A DNA stretch of 64,000 bases from Nitrosomonas sp. (GTDB taxonomy: Bacteria > Pseudomonadota > Gammaproteobacteria > Burkholderiales > Nitrosomonadaceae). The stretch is from NCBI GenBank assembly GCA_016721865.1, contig JADKHF010000044.1, forward strand, positions 70,633 through 134,632, given 5' to 3'. The notes beneath the pieces are model-generated. The model was not told where the DNA came from and made no database searches. It saw only the letters and a program-made list of their open reading frames with translations. Made by a program: the position numbers and the translations under genes. Positions 10,575 through 19,347 of the stretch are shown piece by piece (position 1 is the stretch's first letter; each line of letters opens with the position of its first letter).

Positions 10575-11251
10575 TGTCAACGGTCATTGATGTCGAGCAC
10601 CTGGATTTTAGCTTCGGTAGCGGTGCGTTAACGCAACCTGTGCTGAAAGACATCACTCTCTCAATTCAGAAAGGCGAGATAGTACTGATCACCGGACCTT
10701 CCGGTTCCGGCAAAACAACTTTTCTGACCATTATCGGTGGTCTGCGCCAAGCTTTTCACGGGAGCGTGAATGTGCTCGATCAGCAGCTGATTAATAGCAG
10801 CGAGCAGGTTAAAGTGAAAGCCCGGCAACAGATCGGCTACATTTTTCAACAGCATAATTTGCTTAAATCACTCACTGCGCTGCAAAACGTCAGCATGACG
10901 TTAGAGATGAATAACATGCTGACGGAGCAGCAGAGATGCGACCGATCCGCGGAAATACTGATCGCCGTAGGACTCGGTGACCGGCTCAATTACAAACCAG
11001 GCCAACTTTCAGGGGGACAGCTTCAACGTGTTTCCATAGCAAGGGCCCTGGTCGGGCAACCTAAAATCGTCCTGGCCGATGAACCGACCGCTTCCCTGGA
11101 TAAACAAAGTGGTTATGAGGCGGTCAGTCTTCTGAAACGATTAGCCAAAGAATCGCAGACCACCATTCTTCTGGTAACACATGACTACCGCATTCTGGAC
11201 ATTGCTGACCGGGTTGTGGAGCTGGAAGATGGGGTGATCAAGAAGATATGA
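10574..11251 (+). CDS. DevA-type ABC transporter ATPase
   Basis: 225-residue ABC ATPase of the LolD/MacB/DevA branch. Walker A is GPSGSGKTT (about 42-50), the Q loop is IFQQHNLLKSLTALQNV, the signature is LSGGQLQRVSIARAL, Walker B is IVLADEPTA, and the switch His is VTHD. All catalytic elements are intact. Its ATG overlaps the permease stop (ATGA). It powers the exporter made with the two preceding genes. Confidence 0.9.
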   Translation: MSTVIDVEHLDFSFGSGALTQPVLKDITLSIQKGEIVLITGPSGSGKTTFLTIIGGLRQAFHGSVNVLDQQLINSSEQVKVKARQQIGYIFQQHNLLKSLTALQNVSMTLEMNNMLTEQQRCDRSAEILIAVGLGDRLNYKPGQLSGGQLQRVSIARALVGQPKIVLADEPTASLDKQSGYEAVSLLKRLAKESQTTILLVTHDYRILDIADRVVELEDGVIKKI

Positions 11252-11326
11252 TTTTGCGATGCGTTCGAATAAAGCTGCTGAACTGTTGCAGGATGGCCTT
11301 TGACACAATTCTCATAAAACAGCCGA

Positions 11327-12083
11327 TTACGTTGCGATCAGATCGGGCAGCAGGCGATCGTATTCCTTTTTGACCACTTTGTAGCACTCGCAGACCTTAT
11401 CTTCCAGCCTTTGCCGATCCAGTAGCGTGATGTGGCCCCGGTGGTATTCAATCAAGCCGGCATGTTGTAATTTACGGGCAGCATCGGTGATGCCTTCACG
11501 GCGTACACCGAGCATATGGCTGATCAATTCTTGCGTCATTATCAACTCGTTAGCGGGCAAGCGATCGAAGCTAAGCAGCAGCCAGCGACAGAGTTGCTGT
11601 TCTATCGAATGGTGCCGGTTGCATACCGCCGTTTGCGCCATTTGCGTGAGCAGTGCCTGGGTATAAACGTAGAAACAGGTGTTGCATTGGTATTTCGCGA
11701 TTAAACGCCTGCTTCAGCAATTCTCCCTTAATCCGGTAAGCGTAACCCGCGCTCTGCACCACGGCCAAACTCGGCATGGTCTCCCCGCCCATAAAGAGAG
11801 CCACTCCGATTAATCCATCATTGCCGACCATCGCAATTTCGGCCGATGCCCCATCCTCCGTGACGTAGAGCAGGGATATGATCGCGGTAGTGGGGAAATA
11901 AACGTGACTCAATTTGCCGCCAGACTCGGAAAGGACTTTGCTGAGCGGCAGTGGCACCAGTTCCAGATGCTGATGAAGCTGTTCCAATTCATCCACAGGT
12001 AAGGCGTTGAGAAGATGGTTCTGGCTCAGGCTATGGAAGCTATGAGGAATATGAGCGGCTTGCGAAATAGTCATTATCTGCAT
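11327..12083 (-). CDS. Crp/Fnr-family transcriptional regulator 1 (frameshifted)
   Basis: The N-terminal beta-roll sensor has HVYFPTTAIISLLYV and EIAMVGNDGLIGVALFMGG. A dimerisation helix and a C-terminal winged helix follow, with recognition helix LGVRREGITDAARKLQ. The frame shifts within AAA at 11665-11667: deleting one base joins HLFLR to YTQALLTQMAQTAVCNRHH, as in the intact paralogue at 26513. There are no Fnr-type cysteines and no canonical cAMP phosphate-binding cassette, so the signal is unknown. A perfect TGTGCG-N4-CGCACA palindrome lies 81 bp upstream of the ATG, which suggests autoregulation. The AGGAG before 12083 sits very close, so the ATG at 12074 may be the true start. Confidence 0.85.
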
Positions 12084-12163
12084 TCTCCTGTAGGAAAAAC
12101 TAATAAATGCATCTATATACTTTTTTGACTATACCATCTTTATTAAACACAGAAAAATCAATA

Positions 12164-12179
12164 TGTGCGATAGCGCACA
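12164..12179. promoter_or_regulatory. Crp-type palindromic operator, site 1
   Basis: TGTGCGATAGCGCACA, with perfect 6-bp half-sites separated by 4 bp (CRP geometry TGTG-N8-CACA). It lies between Crp/Fnr gene 1 on the minus strand (81 bp to ATG) and the entericidin-like frame on the plus strand (139 bp to ATG). Confidence 0.8.
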
Positions 12180-12317
12180 GATACAAAAGGAGATTGGGCG
12201 TACTTATAAAAAAGAAGGGAGTTGGTATCAACAACACGACGCAGCGGCTGATTGGTTCATACATTAAACTTGTAGAAGATACTATTTTTTTTATTAGCGA
12301 TGAGAATGTAGACATTA

Positions 12318-12509
12318 ATGATTGTTTTAATTGTTATCCAATTGTCTGCATGCAACACTTTGAGGGGAGCGGGAAAGGATATTGAGAAGCGTGGCGAAGC
12401 AATTCAGAAATCGACAAACCAGCTAGTCCGGAATCTGCCCTTGCTGATACGCACGCTTATATTGAGTACTATAACACTCAGCGTATTCATACAACGACTG
12501 GTGATGTAA
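12318..12509 (+). pseudogene. Entericidin-like lipoprotein, 3' end replaced by IS3 remnant
   Basis: The frame begins MIVLIVIQLSAC, giving a lipobox LSAC, followed by NTLRGAGKDIEKRGEAIQK. This is the conserved EcnA/EcnB core: small membrane lipoproteins linked to stress and stationary-phase lysis. An in-frame stop sits just before the ATG and the signal peptide is unusually short and uncharged, so the 5' end may also be damaged. After codon 33 the sequence becomes IS3 transposase DNA in another frame, so the tail to 12509 is not native. Operator site 1 lies upstream. Confidence 0.65.
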
Positions 12510-12581
12510 CATCCGATAGAATTTGAAAAAAGAACTTGCGAAAGTGGTCGGTTTTATTTGACCAAATCATTACTTCTTTGA
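12416..12581 (+). mobile_element. IS3-family transposase (orfB) 3' remnant
   Basis: From 12416 the frame reads HAYIEYYNTQRIHTTTGD, the end of the IS3-family integrase-core transposase, to a TGA at 12524-12526. It resumes in a second frame as FEKRTCESGRFYLTKS. Only the last 40 or so codons remain. It abuts the entericidin gene and precedes the G-rich tract. Confidence 0.65.
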
Positions 12582-12657
12582 CCCTGTTGCCTGTAAACCG
12601 GCGGATAAATGGAAAAAAGATCAGATTGGAATTGCCTTCAGATTACGATAGATAGCG

Positions 12658-12812
12658 GGGGGGGGGGGGGGGGCCGGGGTCGGGGGGCGCGGGGGGGGGC
12701 GGCAGGCGCCCGGGCGGCCCGGGGGGGGGGGGGGGGGGGGGCGGCCGGGGGGCCGGCGGGGGGGGCGGCCGCCGGGCGGGCGGGCGGCCCCGGCGGGGGC
12801 GTGGTCGTCGGG
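12658..12812. other. Pure G/C low-complexity tract, probable artefact
   Basis: About 155 bases are almost only G with scattered C, no A and very few T, in a window that otherwise has mixed composition. Runs of up to 20 G occur. Frames through it encode only Gly/Arg/Ala or, on the other strand, Pro/Ala. It abuts the stop codon of the DUF1840 gene. It resembles a base-calling or assembly artefact rather than genomic sequence. Confidence 0.7.
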
Positions 12813-12820
12813 GGCGTCAA

Positions 12821-13120
12821 CTATTTACTCCACATCACGTTACACTCAGCTTCGGCTGCGGCGGTCAGTAGATTAATCAGAGGTAGCGCTCTATCGGCCA
12901 TACTCACCATCGGTTCATCTTCGTCCTCTTTTCCAACTGGTGGTGAGGACTTTTCTGCGTTAATAGCGGCCTTTAATAGGCTCAACGCTTTAGGAACATC
13001 TGCTGCAAGAATGGCGCCGGGTACAGTCTTACTGTGTCCCATCATTTTAAGCAAAGCAAGCGCAACATCTCCAAACATGGTTATGTCTGCATAAGCATCG
13101 GTTGTAAATGTTACGAGCAT
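12821..13120 (-). CDS. DUF1840 family protein
   Basis: 99-residue protein starting MLVTFTTDAYADITMFGDVALALLK, characteristic of the betaproteobacterial DUF1840 family. It has an acidic linker (GKEDEDEP) and ends in a helix with PLINLLTAA. The start at 13120 is preceded by GAGGAG, so the longer upstream frame is not needed. Function unknown. Its 3' end touches the G-rich tract, but the last codons look family-like. Confidence 0.8.
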   Translation of the reverse strand: MLVTFTTDAYADITMFGDVALALLKMMGHSKTVPGAILAADVPKALSLLKAAINAEKSSPPVGKEDEDEPMVSMADRALPLINLLTAAAEAECNVMWSK

Positions 13121-13292
13121 ATAATTCTCCTCGAATAAATCAAAAGGGCGCAAGCCTGCGTATTTATCGCTATTATTACCGCAACCAGCATAATTACCGT
13201 TAAATGGTCATTAAATGCCGGGACAAAAAAACCACATGTCAGCTAACGCATCTTTTGAAAGCATTTTTTGCAAAATCTTCTTTCCTGACTTA

Positions 13293-14400
13293 TTGATCCG
13301 GCCATTAAATAGTTTTAAGCGGCATATTTTACATACGGATCTTGGAAGTAAGAAGCAACGCGCTCTGGATTATTCTGCAGCATCAACATATGATCATCGA
13401 CAGCGGCATGTAATTTCTCCTTGGTACGCACCGGAACTTTCGAACCGATAGCCTGCTTCAAATCTGAGTTCAATCTTTCTTCTGGATTTAATTCCGGACT
13501 GTAGCTGGGTAAATAAAAGCATTCGATCTTTCCTTATTTTCTTCCAGCCAAGCCTTCACTGGTTTGCTGTGGTGCACTCTCAAATTATCCAGGATCAAGA
13601 ACACTTTCTTCCTGCATCCTTGATCAGTAGTTCGAGAAATTCAATGAGTCTATCTGAATTGAAATTTCCATCAATAATCTGCCAGCGTGCACAGCCTTTG
13701 TTGGTTACAGTGGCAATCATTGACAGCCGTTGCCGCGTGCCAGGAGCGTAGGTCACGGGTGTTTTCCCTTGGGTGCAAAGCCACGTCCTCGCACATCCGT
13801 ATTGACTAATCCTGTCTCATCACCCAGTGAATCTCCCCGCCTTCAGTTCGAGCGCGCTTGGCAATATCCGGATATTGCTCATTGAGCCATTGCTTTACCG
13901 CCTCCGGGCGTTGTTCATAAGCACGGCGGATCGGCTTCTGCGGGGTAAATCCCCAACGCTTGAGGTAGTGTCCCACCGTGCGTATCGGCATGGATATGCC
14001 ACATTCCTGCTCGATTAACTGTCTTATCGCTCCACGATTCCACAACGCAAAATCCATCTTCAGTTGCTCAGGACGTTTATCACAAATAAGCCGTTGCAAT
14101 CTCAACTCCTGTTCTTCGCTTAAGCTGCGTTTGTCACCCGTACGTCGTCCGCGTCTACCAGGCTTTAGCCCAGCTGCACCACCTTCTTCATAAAGTCGAA
14201 TAATCTTCTTCACAGCCGTGCCGCTCAGCTCCGTAACTTGCGCTATTTGCCCAGGTTTGCCGCCTCGCTTGTGAAGACGAATCACTTGCCGACGACGTTC
14301 ATGCAGCGCTTCATCTTTTAAGGTTCTTGCATCTATTTTTTCCATCCTTCTATGACATGCAAAATCACCAAAAATTCAAACTATTTATTGGCCGGATCTA
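13293..14400. mobile_element. IS630-family insertion sequence (IS630-A)
   Basis: About 1108 bp, bounded by near-perfect inverted repeats whose shared core is GATCCGGCCA followed by AT-rich sequence to AAATAGTTT (13295-13315 and 14378-14398, one mismatch). Both ends are flanked by TA (13291-13292 and 14401-14402), the target duplicated by IS630 elements. It contains one decayed transposase gene on the minus strand. Confidence 0.8.
13315..14345 (-). pseudogene. IS630 transposase with several frameshifts
   Basis: Starts MEKIDARTLKDEALHERRRQ with a helix-turn-helix (GQIAQVTELSGTAVKKII) and a winged-helix domain. The DDE part continues in other frames as GDETGLV, FLILDNLRVHHSK-type and SPELNPEE-type motifs, ending PYVKYAA. 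At least three single-base deletions are needed to read through: a G at about 13815, an A at about 13765 and an A at about 13532. Inactive as written. Confidence 0.8.
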
Positions 14401-14407
14401 TAATGAA

Positions 14408-14578
14408 CTAGTCGCAGCCACGCAATAGATAGATGAAAAACAGGATGGGTATGGGAACACCTATAAGCCATAGCAGAATGTAACCGATTTTTCCTTCTTG
14501 CCGCTTTTTCAGAGCTGATATATTCCGCAGCGAACCGACACCTTTTGTGAGGCGGCTAAAATAATTGGTTTTCAGCAT
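14408..14578 (-). CDS. Small membrane protein with a WLxGVP segment
   Basis: 56 codons starting MLKTNYFSRLTKGVGSLRN, with AGGAGA 5 bp upstream of the ATG. The N-terminal half is basic. The C-terminal half is one TM helix, WLIGVPIPILFFIYLL, ending RGCD. The helix matches the 25-residue protein at 23326-23403 (WLLGVPVFVLVIIYL), so the two look homologous. It lies 130 bp downstream of the BON lipoprotein gene on the same strand and may share its operator (site 2). Function unknown. Confidence 0.65.
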   Translation of the reverse strand: MLKTNYFSRLTKGVGSLRNISALKKRQEGKIGYILLWLIGVPIPILFFIYLLRGCD

Positions 14579-14710
14579 CGCGATCTCCTATTTAATTTCA
14601 AGACCTTGGTCTGGTAGTAAAAAAGTCACAGTGATAATCACGCTCGTTATTTTTTAAGTCAAACAATATTTACCGGCCTTCAATCCTATTTAGATGTATT
14701 TCCTGGTTTT

Positions 14711-15286
14711 CTACTTCTTGATGCTCAATCCATCATCGAGGACGCTCTTTACCCCCTCGACTCCCCGTGCAACCTCAATTGCCCGATCAACCTGAGTTTG
14801 GTCTTCCACAAACCCGCTGAGTTGAACTTCTCCATCACGCGTCACTACCCCGATATCAAAGCTCTTGATGATTGGATCATTGATGAATTCGGCTTTTACC
14901 TTAGTAGTAATGACGCTGTCATCTATCTTGGCACCCACACTGGCATCTTTAGTCTTAATCCTTATTTTATTATCCACATTGCTGACGCCATCAATCCCCT
15001 GAGCAACTGTCATGGCGCGATCCATTTGATTTTGGCTTTCCACAAAACCGCTTAGTTGAACAACACCTTTGCGTGTTTCAACTTTGATATCCAAACTTTC
15101 CAGACCCGTGTCTTTAAGCAGGGCAGATTTTACTTTTGTGGTTATGACAGTATCGTCGATTTCGGTTCCCACCGTAGTTTTAGTCTCAGTCTGAGACCCT
15201 TTGTCTCCATTCTTTCCGCACCCTGCTATAAATAAGCCGCCGATCAGCAAGATGGTCAGAACAATTAACCTATTTTTTATATTCAT
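14711..15286 (-). CDS. Lipoprotein with two BON domains (OsmY-like)
   Basis: 191 residues from the ATG at 15286, which has GGAG upstream; a start at 15301 is possible. The signal peptide ends in lipobox FIAGC. Two BON domains follow (about 40-108 and 112-188), each with the DDTVITTKVKSALL / VVQLSGFVESQNQMDRA pattern. BON proteins bind phospholipid membranes and are induced by osmotic stress. Here it would be anchored in the periplasm. Operator site 2 is 118 bp upstream. Confidence 0.9.
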   Translation of the reverse strand: MNIKNRLIVLTILLIGGLFIAGCGKNGDKGSQTETKTTVGTEIDDTVITTKVKSALLKDTGLESLDIKVETRKGVVQLSGFVESQNQMDRAMTVAQGIDGVSNVDNKIRIKTKDASVGAKIDDSVITTKVKAEFINDPIIKSFDIGVVTRDGEVQLSGFVEDQTQVDRAIEVARGVEGVKSVLDDGLSIKK

Positions 15287-15403
15287 ACATTCTTTCTCCA
15301 AAATTAAATAAACTGAAATCCCTCACGGTTCCGAACTGAAGATATTCTCTACTCCCTCCTAACTTCCATATTTTGAATTATCTCTGTGATATATCATCAG
15401 TTC

Positions 15404-15419
15404 TGTGCGCTAGCACACA
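15404..15419. promoter_or_regulatory. Crp-type palindromic operator, site 2
   Basis: TGTGCGCTAGCACACA, one mismatch from the consensus, 118 bp upstream of the BON lipoprotein start (minus strand) and 344 bp before the DUF2934 start (plus strand). Confidence 0.7.
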
Positions 15420-15762
15420 TATCCAATTTCCGGCTGATATTAACTTAGCCAGGTAGAACAAGTTTAATACTGCGCTATTTACACCTTATGCATCTGGTTG
15501 TTTCTTTTCTTATGTGCTTTACCGCACTGACCTCACATAGTTTTGCCTGTATTAATACTCAACCGTAATAAAGCACAAATCCTTCGAACTAAACATTGAG
15601 AAGGATCGCTTTAATGGGGTACCAGGATTTGATAAGTGTAAAAGACCCAATATGGCAGACTCATCATGGGCGACGGATAGTTTAATAAAAATGGACGCTT
15701 AGCATGCGGGTGTGATCCGTTCGCTCCGTGCCCACTCATTTTTAACACTGGAGGACAAAAAC

Positions 15763-16119
15763 ATGGCTGAACAGACACGCACCCCCGATATCCAAAGACG
15801 CGATCCCAACATTACGTGGCGAGGTACTTTCAGCCTTGAGCAGCGCGAGGCGATGATTCGTGAGGCTGCCTACTCCCACTTCGTGAAGCGTGGCTACACC
15901 CATGGGCATAATCTTGATGACTGGCTTGCGGCCGAAACCGAGCTTGAGCGTGGAACACCGGAGCCCCAGGAATTTCCCACGGATATGGAGCTGCAGCAGA
16001 ACAGTGTCCATGGGCCTGCGATGGATGAAAAATTGAAACAGATCATCACGCAGCACCCACGCAAGGCTATACCACAGGTGGAGAGTATGGAGCCGGAAAA
16101 TGCCCCGTTTAAGGAATGA
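15763..16119 (+). CDS. DUF2934 domain protein
   Basis: 118 residues from the ATG at 15763, which follows GGAGG; the 5' extension to 15712 lacks such a site. The core IREAAYSHFVKRGYTHGHNLDDWLAAETEL (residues about 30-60) is the DUF2934 signature, found in small soluble stress-linked proteins. Function unknown. It sits among other stress genes, with site 2 as the nearest operator. Confidence 0.8.
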   Translation: MAEQTRTPDIQRRDPNITWRGTFSLEQREAMIREAAYSHFVKRGYTHGHNLDDWLAAETELERGTPEPQEFPTDMELQQNSVHGPAMDEKLKQIITQHPRKAIPQVESMEPENAPFKE

Positions 16120-16176
16120 CGCAAAATTACATAATACAACCTGCGAATAATCAACTAAACCCACCATCTGCTTCTA

Positions 16177-16290
16177 GGAAAACTCTGAATAACTCGCATT
16201 TGTCATTCCGATCGAGTTGAGGAATCTTTAATAATCAATGCAATAGATTCCTCGCTCTTGCTCGAAATGACACTTGTTCAGAGCTTCCTT
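16177..16290. repeat. Dispersed imperfect inverted repeat, copy A
   Basis: About 114 bp starting with an ACTCTGAATAAC-type end and finishing with its complement (TTGTTCAGAG), with inner arms around a CATTT/AAATG and a GATTCCTC motif. Similar copies lie at 21301-21410 and 25731-25860. It may fold into a long hairpin between flanking genes. Confidence 0.6.
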
Positions 16291-16551
16291 AAAGACATTA
16301 ATTGCGCCTCAATTGACTCAATCAGGAGGGAAGCTATATGTAACAATGTTTTCAGCAAATTTTAGCTAATTTAATAAAATCACCTGTTTGGTAATGCTCT
16401 GAATCTTTCAGAAAGACTTAATCTATAGGGTTCTTGAGCGGCTTAAGTGACCTCAACTGAGGAATCCAGGATGGTATGTTCAGATTCCATCCCCACCACG
16501 GCAAATCTACAATTCCTGAAAAGTAGTTCATAATAACCCCACAAAATAACA

Positions 16552-16701
16552 TTAAGAGCACTTCTGAAAATTCAAAGTTCCAAACAAAACGAAGCGCGAA
16601 CAAAAAATGGTGACGCAGCATATGTCTGATACGTAAGGAAGCATTTTTTTGCGAGCAACAAAGTGTTGTAACGAAATTAGGATTTTTAGAGATGCCCTTA
16701 A
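16552..16701. repeat. 150-bp miniature inverted-repeat element, copy 1
   Basis: Homologous over its whole length to 60882-61030, with a shared interior (AACAAAAAATGGTGACGCAG, then GCGAGCAACAA, then GTTGTAACGAAATT). The ends are inverted: left TTAAGAGCACTTCTGAAAAT, and the right end read in reverse TTAAGGGCATCTCTAAAAAT. It has no coding capacity of its own, so it fits a MITE mobilised in trans. Confidence 0.7.
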
Positions 16702-16843
16702 GTAACTACTCAGAACTCTTATAAAGTATGGGACTCAACAGATTAAACGCAAACTGTGATTCGCATACAATTGTTCAATGTATCTTTAAAGTTTTGAGAA
16801 GTTTTGTTGATTCTTACTGGATGTCTTGCCGAAGGAAAAGTTT

Positions 16844-17227
16844 ATGGCTATTACACTTAATCACACTATTGTGCCTTGCTTTGATAATGTCGAATCTGCC
16901 AAATTCTATTGCAGATTGTTTGGTTTTGAATATATCGGCGAGTTTTCACGTTTCATCGTAGTACGTGTAAATGATACGTTGTGCCTGGATTTTGATAGTC
17001 GAGATAAGTTTGAATCAAATCACTATGCATTCAAGGTTTCCGAACAGGAATTTGACGAAATATTCGAGCGCTTACAAACCGAGAATATTAAATATGGCAG
17101 CGGACCCAGTGAAGTTGATAATTCGACTATCAATCACAACTATGGCGGACGTGGGGTTTATTTTCGTGACTCGAACGGACATTTACTGGAGTTACTTACG
17201 GTTGATTATGTTATACCTGCACACTAG
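16844..17227 (+). CDS. VOC (glyoxalase/dioxygenase superfamily) protein
   Basis: 127 residues from the ATG at 16844 (GAAGGA 6-7 bp upstream). The vicinal-oxygen-chelate fold is visible: LNHTIVPCFDNVESAKFYCRLFGFEY at the start (His ligand) and GVYFRDSNGHLLELLT at the end (Glu ligand). Substrate unknown; it could be a glyoxalase, a fosfomycin/bleomycin-type binder or a dioxygenase-like protein. Monocistronic, just after the MITE. Confidence 0.8.
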   Translation: MAITLNHTIVPCFDNVESAKFYCRLFGFEYIGEFSRFIVVRVNDTLCLDFDSRDKFESNHYAFKVSEQEFDEIFERLQTENIKYGSGPSEVDNSTINHNYGGRGVYFRDSNGHLLELLTVDYVIPAH

Positions 17228-17311
17228 CCATAATCGCATCCACATGCGGTGTTGCTGTCATTTAGAAAACACTCGTTTTCGGGATCGATGTTTGCGCAAA
17301 TTCCATAATAA

Positions 17312-17327
17312 CGTGCGGTAGCACACC
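17312..17327. promoter_or_regulatory. Crp-type palindromic operator, site 3 (degenerate)
   Basis: CGTGCGGTAGCACACC. It keeps GTGCG and CACAC with the central TA but differs from the consensus at three positions. It is 58 bp upstream of the Asn/Pro-repeat secreted protein, the same spacing as site 5 before its paralogue. Confidence 0.55.
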
Positions 17328-17384
17328 GACCAGCATGAGGATTCTGAGGATCATTGTGCTTCAAATTAACTTCAAAGGAGTACT

Positions 17385-17690
17385 ATGATGATCCGTGAAA
17401 AAAACATAGCAATAGCATTTATTATCAGTGCAGCCCTTATATTCACGAGTGTTTCCGCATTTGCCGAGCCGGCACAAACACTGAATAGAACTAATGATAA
17501 AGATGCAGTTCAGAAATTACAGTCCAATCCCTCCTCGAGCAACCCTGCTGGAGTGAACCCAAACAACCCCGTTATGGCGAATCCAAAGTCAAACGACCCC
17601 ACTGGCGTGAACTCTGATATTCCTTCTCGAGCGAATCCAAACATCCCTTCTGGTGTCAATCCAAACAACCCTTCGGGAATGGGTCATTAA
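17385..17690 (+). CDS. Small secreted protein with Asn-Pro repeats
   Basis: 101 residues. An N-terminal signal peptide (AIAFIISAALIFTSVSAFA) is followed by a disordered tail built from about six repeats of the form NPNxPSGV, ending SGMGH. No enzyme motif. The gene at 20881 encodes a related protein with the same MMI-start, signal peptide and a NPNDPSPKNSNIPSG tail. Both follow a Crp-type palindrome at about 60 bp, so they are probably co-regulated. The role is unknown; a periplasmic or cell-surface stress protein is possible. Confidence 0.65.
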   Translation: MMIREKNIAIAFIISAALIFTSVSAFAEPAQTLNRTNDKDAVQKLQSNPSSSNPAGVNPNNPVMANPKSNDPTGVNSDIPSRANPNIPSGVNPNNPSGMGH

Positions 17691-17967
17691 TTAGAATCTG
17701 TAGCGCCGCCCATGAATTTGAATGGTTCATGGGTATTCACTCAAATGTCAACACAACCAGCAACATACAGCTTCGGTGAGAAATTTTTTATGTCTAAAAA
17801 CCAGTAATCTCCAGAAAGGTTTTTCTCTCGCCTTTGAGTAATGGCAGGTGCTCCGTATCCAAAAGAACATTTTTCCGAGATAGTCTTTGTTGTTAACATT
17901 GAATCTGGCTGACACTGCACATTGTGCAGTTATCCGTCCTCGCTTCGCATTCATAAATGATCAACTT

Positions 17968-19095
17968 ATGGAAAACCATCGCGGCAACAACAGCAGTCCG
18001 ACCAACCGGGCAGTGAAATCGCCGGTCATCGAGATTCGCAAAGGCCAGACTTCAGGTCGACTTGATCGTACTGAATTTAGTGTTCGGTTCCGAGCCACGT
18101 TCATCGACCCAGCGTTTCGAAGCGAAGACGAATCCATCGCACGACTTGAAGAAATTGCTTGGCAAGCCTACACCGATGGCCGCAAGGCGCCCTTTACACA
18201 GAAGGCGGGGCCGGGATATGCTGATCCGGATTACGAATTGTCAGTCGAATGGATGTCCACAAAGCAACGTATAGAAGAAGCGCAACGACTCTGGAATGAA
18301 CCTTCAACTCCGTCACGGATATTGCTGATCTGCGGCTCGGCACGCAACGATGGAACCTGTCCAGGCGAGATGTCCAAATCCTTCCGGCTGTTGAAGATTG
18401 TTCGCGAAACATTGGAACAGGCTGATATCCAGGTTGATGTACTCGATCTGAGTCTGATTACCTCGGAATATGGTCGCAACATCCACCCATGCAAGGGATG
18501 TGTGTCGACGGCAATGCCTTTATGTCACTGGCCATGTAGTTGTTATCCCCATCACTCTCTCAATCAAAACAATGACTGGATGGCCGAAATCTATGAGCGC
18601 TGGACGGCTGCCCATGCCGTGATCATCGTAACCCCGGTCTATTGGTACCAGAGTCCAAGTCCTTTGAAATTGATGATAGACCGCATGGTCTGCGCCGATG
18701 GTGGTAACCCTGACCCCACATCGACAGCAGGCAAGAATGCGGGCAAAGCGAAAGAACTTGAGATGGCCGGATGGAATTACCCGCAGCACCTGGCTGGGCG
18801 TGCCTACGGAGTAATTGTCCACGGCGATGTGGCTGGTATTGAAGGTTCGAGGCGTTCTTTGTCCGACTGGCTCGATTGGATGGGCTTTATCGACGCCGGA
18901 GCTCAGGCACGACTGGATCGCTACATCGGATACTTCGAACCCTATGCGACCAGTCACGATGTCCTGGACAAGGATGTGGCGATACAGGAAGAAACACGCA
19001 ATGTCGCGCTTGCCGTAGTGAAAGCCGTTGTCGAATTACGTGCCGGACGGCTCCATGCCGCGCAGGCTAAGCTGCCACGCCCGCGGCCAAAGTAG
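17968..19095 (+). CDS. Flavodoxin-like NADPH-dependent FMN reductase family protein
   Basis: 375 residues from the ATG at 17968; an upstream ATG at 17887 gives 402. The flavodoxin-like fold begins near residue 140 with ILLICGSARNDGTCPGEMSKSF. It continues with DVLDLS, CKGC (a Cys pair) and VIIVTPVYWYQSPSPLKLMIDRM, the FMN-binding PVYW segment of iron-sulfur flavoprotein-like reductases. The first 130 residues are a poorly characterised extension. It could be a quinone, nitro or arsenical reductase. No neighbour explains the substrate. Confidence 0.7.
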   Translation: MENHRGNNSSPTNRAVKSPVIEIRKGQTSGRLDRTEFSVRFRATFIDPAFRSEDESIARLEEIAWQAYTDGRKAPFTQKAGPGYADPDYELSVEWMSTKQRIEEAQRLWNEPSTPSRILLICGSARNDGTCPGEMSKSFRLLKIVRETLEQADIQVDVLDLSLITSEYGRNIHPCKGCVSTAMPLCHWPCSCYPHHSLNQNNDWMAEIYERWTAAHAVIIVTPVYWYQSPSPLKLMIDRMVCADGGNPDPTSTAGKNAGKAKELEMAGWNYPQHLAGRAYGVIVHGDVAGIEGSRRSLSDWLDWMGFIDAGAQARLDRYIGYFEPYATSHDVLDKDVAIQEETRNVALAVVKAVVELRAGRLHAAQAKLPRPRPK

Positions 19096-19347
19096 ATGGT
19101 CATTCTTTCACCCCGTCCTACAGCACCTTCCTAACATTGGAGGGCGCTTTACTTTTGACGCTAATGGGTTAAAACCTCCCCACTACTACATGTCCTTAGG
19201 AACGCAGTCTTCCAAAGCTTTTTTATAGCCAAGCCGCTCATTTTGTTGTAGACATTGCCACCGCATCTTTATGTCCTGCCTGACTTGAACGGGCATATAA
19301 TAACCCGCTCAGGCTTGAGCATTTTTCAACAACCTACCAGTTGAATG
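19096..19347. other. Intergenic region between convergent genes
   Basis: No gene recognised. The segment near 19288-19325 (ACGGGCATATAATAACCCG followed by CATTTTTC) could form a weak terminator hairpin for the flavodoxin-like gene. Confidence 0.35.

Noticed and set aside
12609..13094. 161-codon Gly/Arg/Ala-rich frame, and its Pro-rich antisense
   Set aside because: Produced by the G/C tract and the antisense of the DUF1840 gene; no coding signature.
16418..16621. 67-codon minus-strand frame
   Set aside because: Its start lies inside the MITE and its sequence resembles no protein; the frame is created by the repeat.
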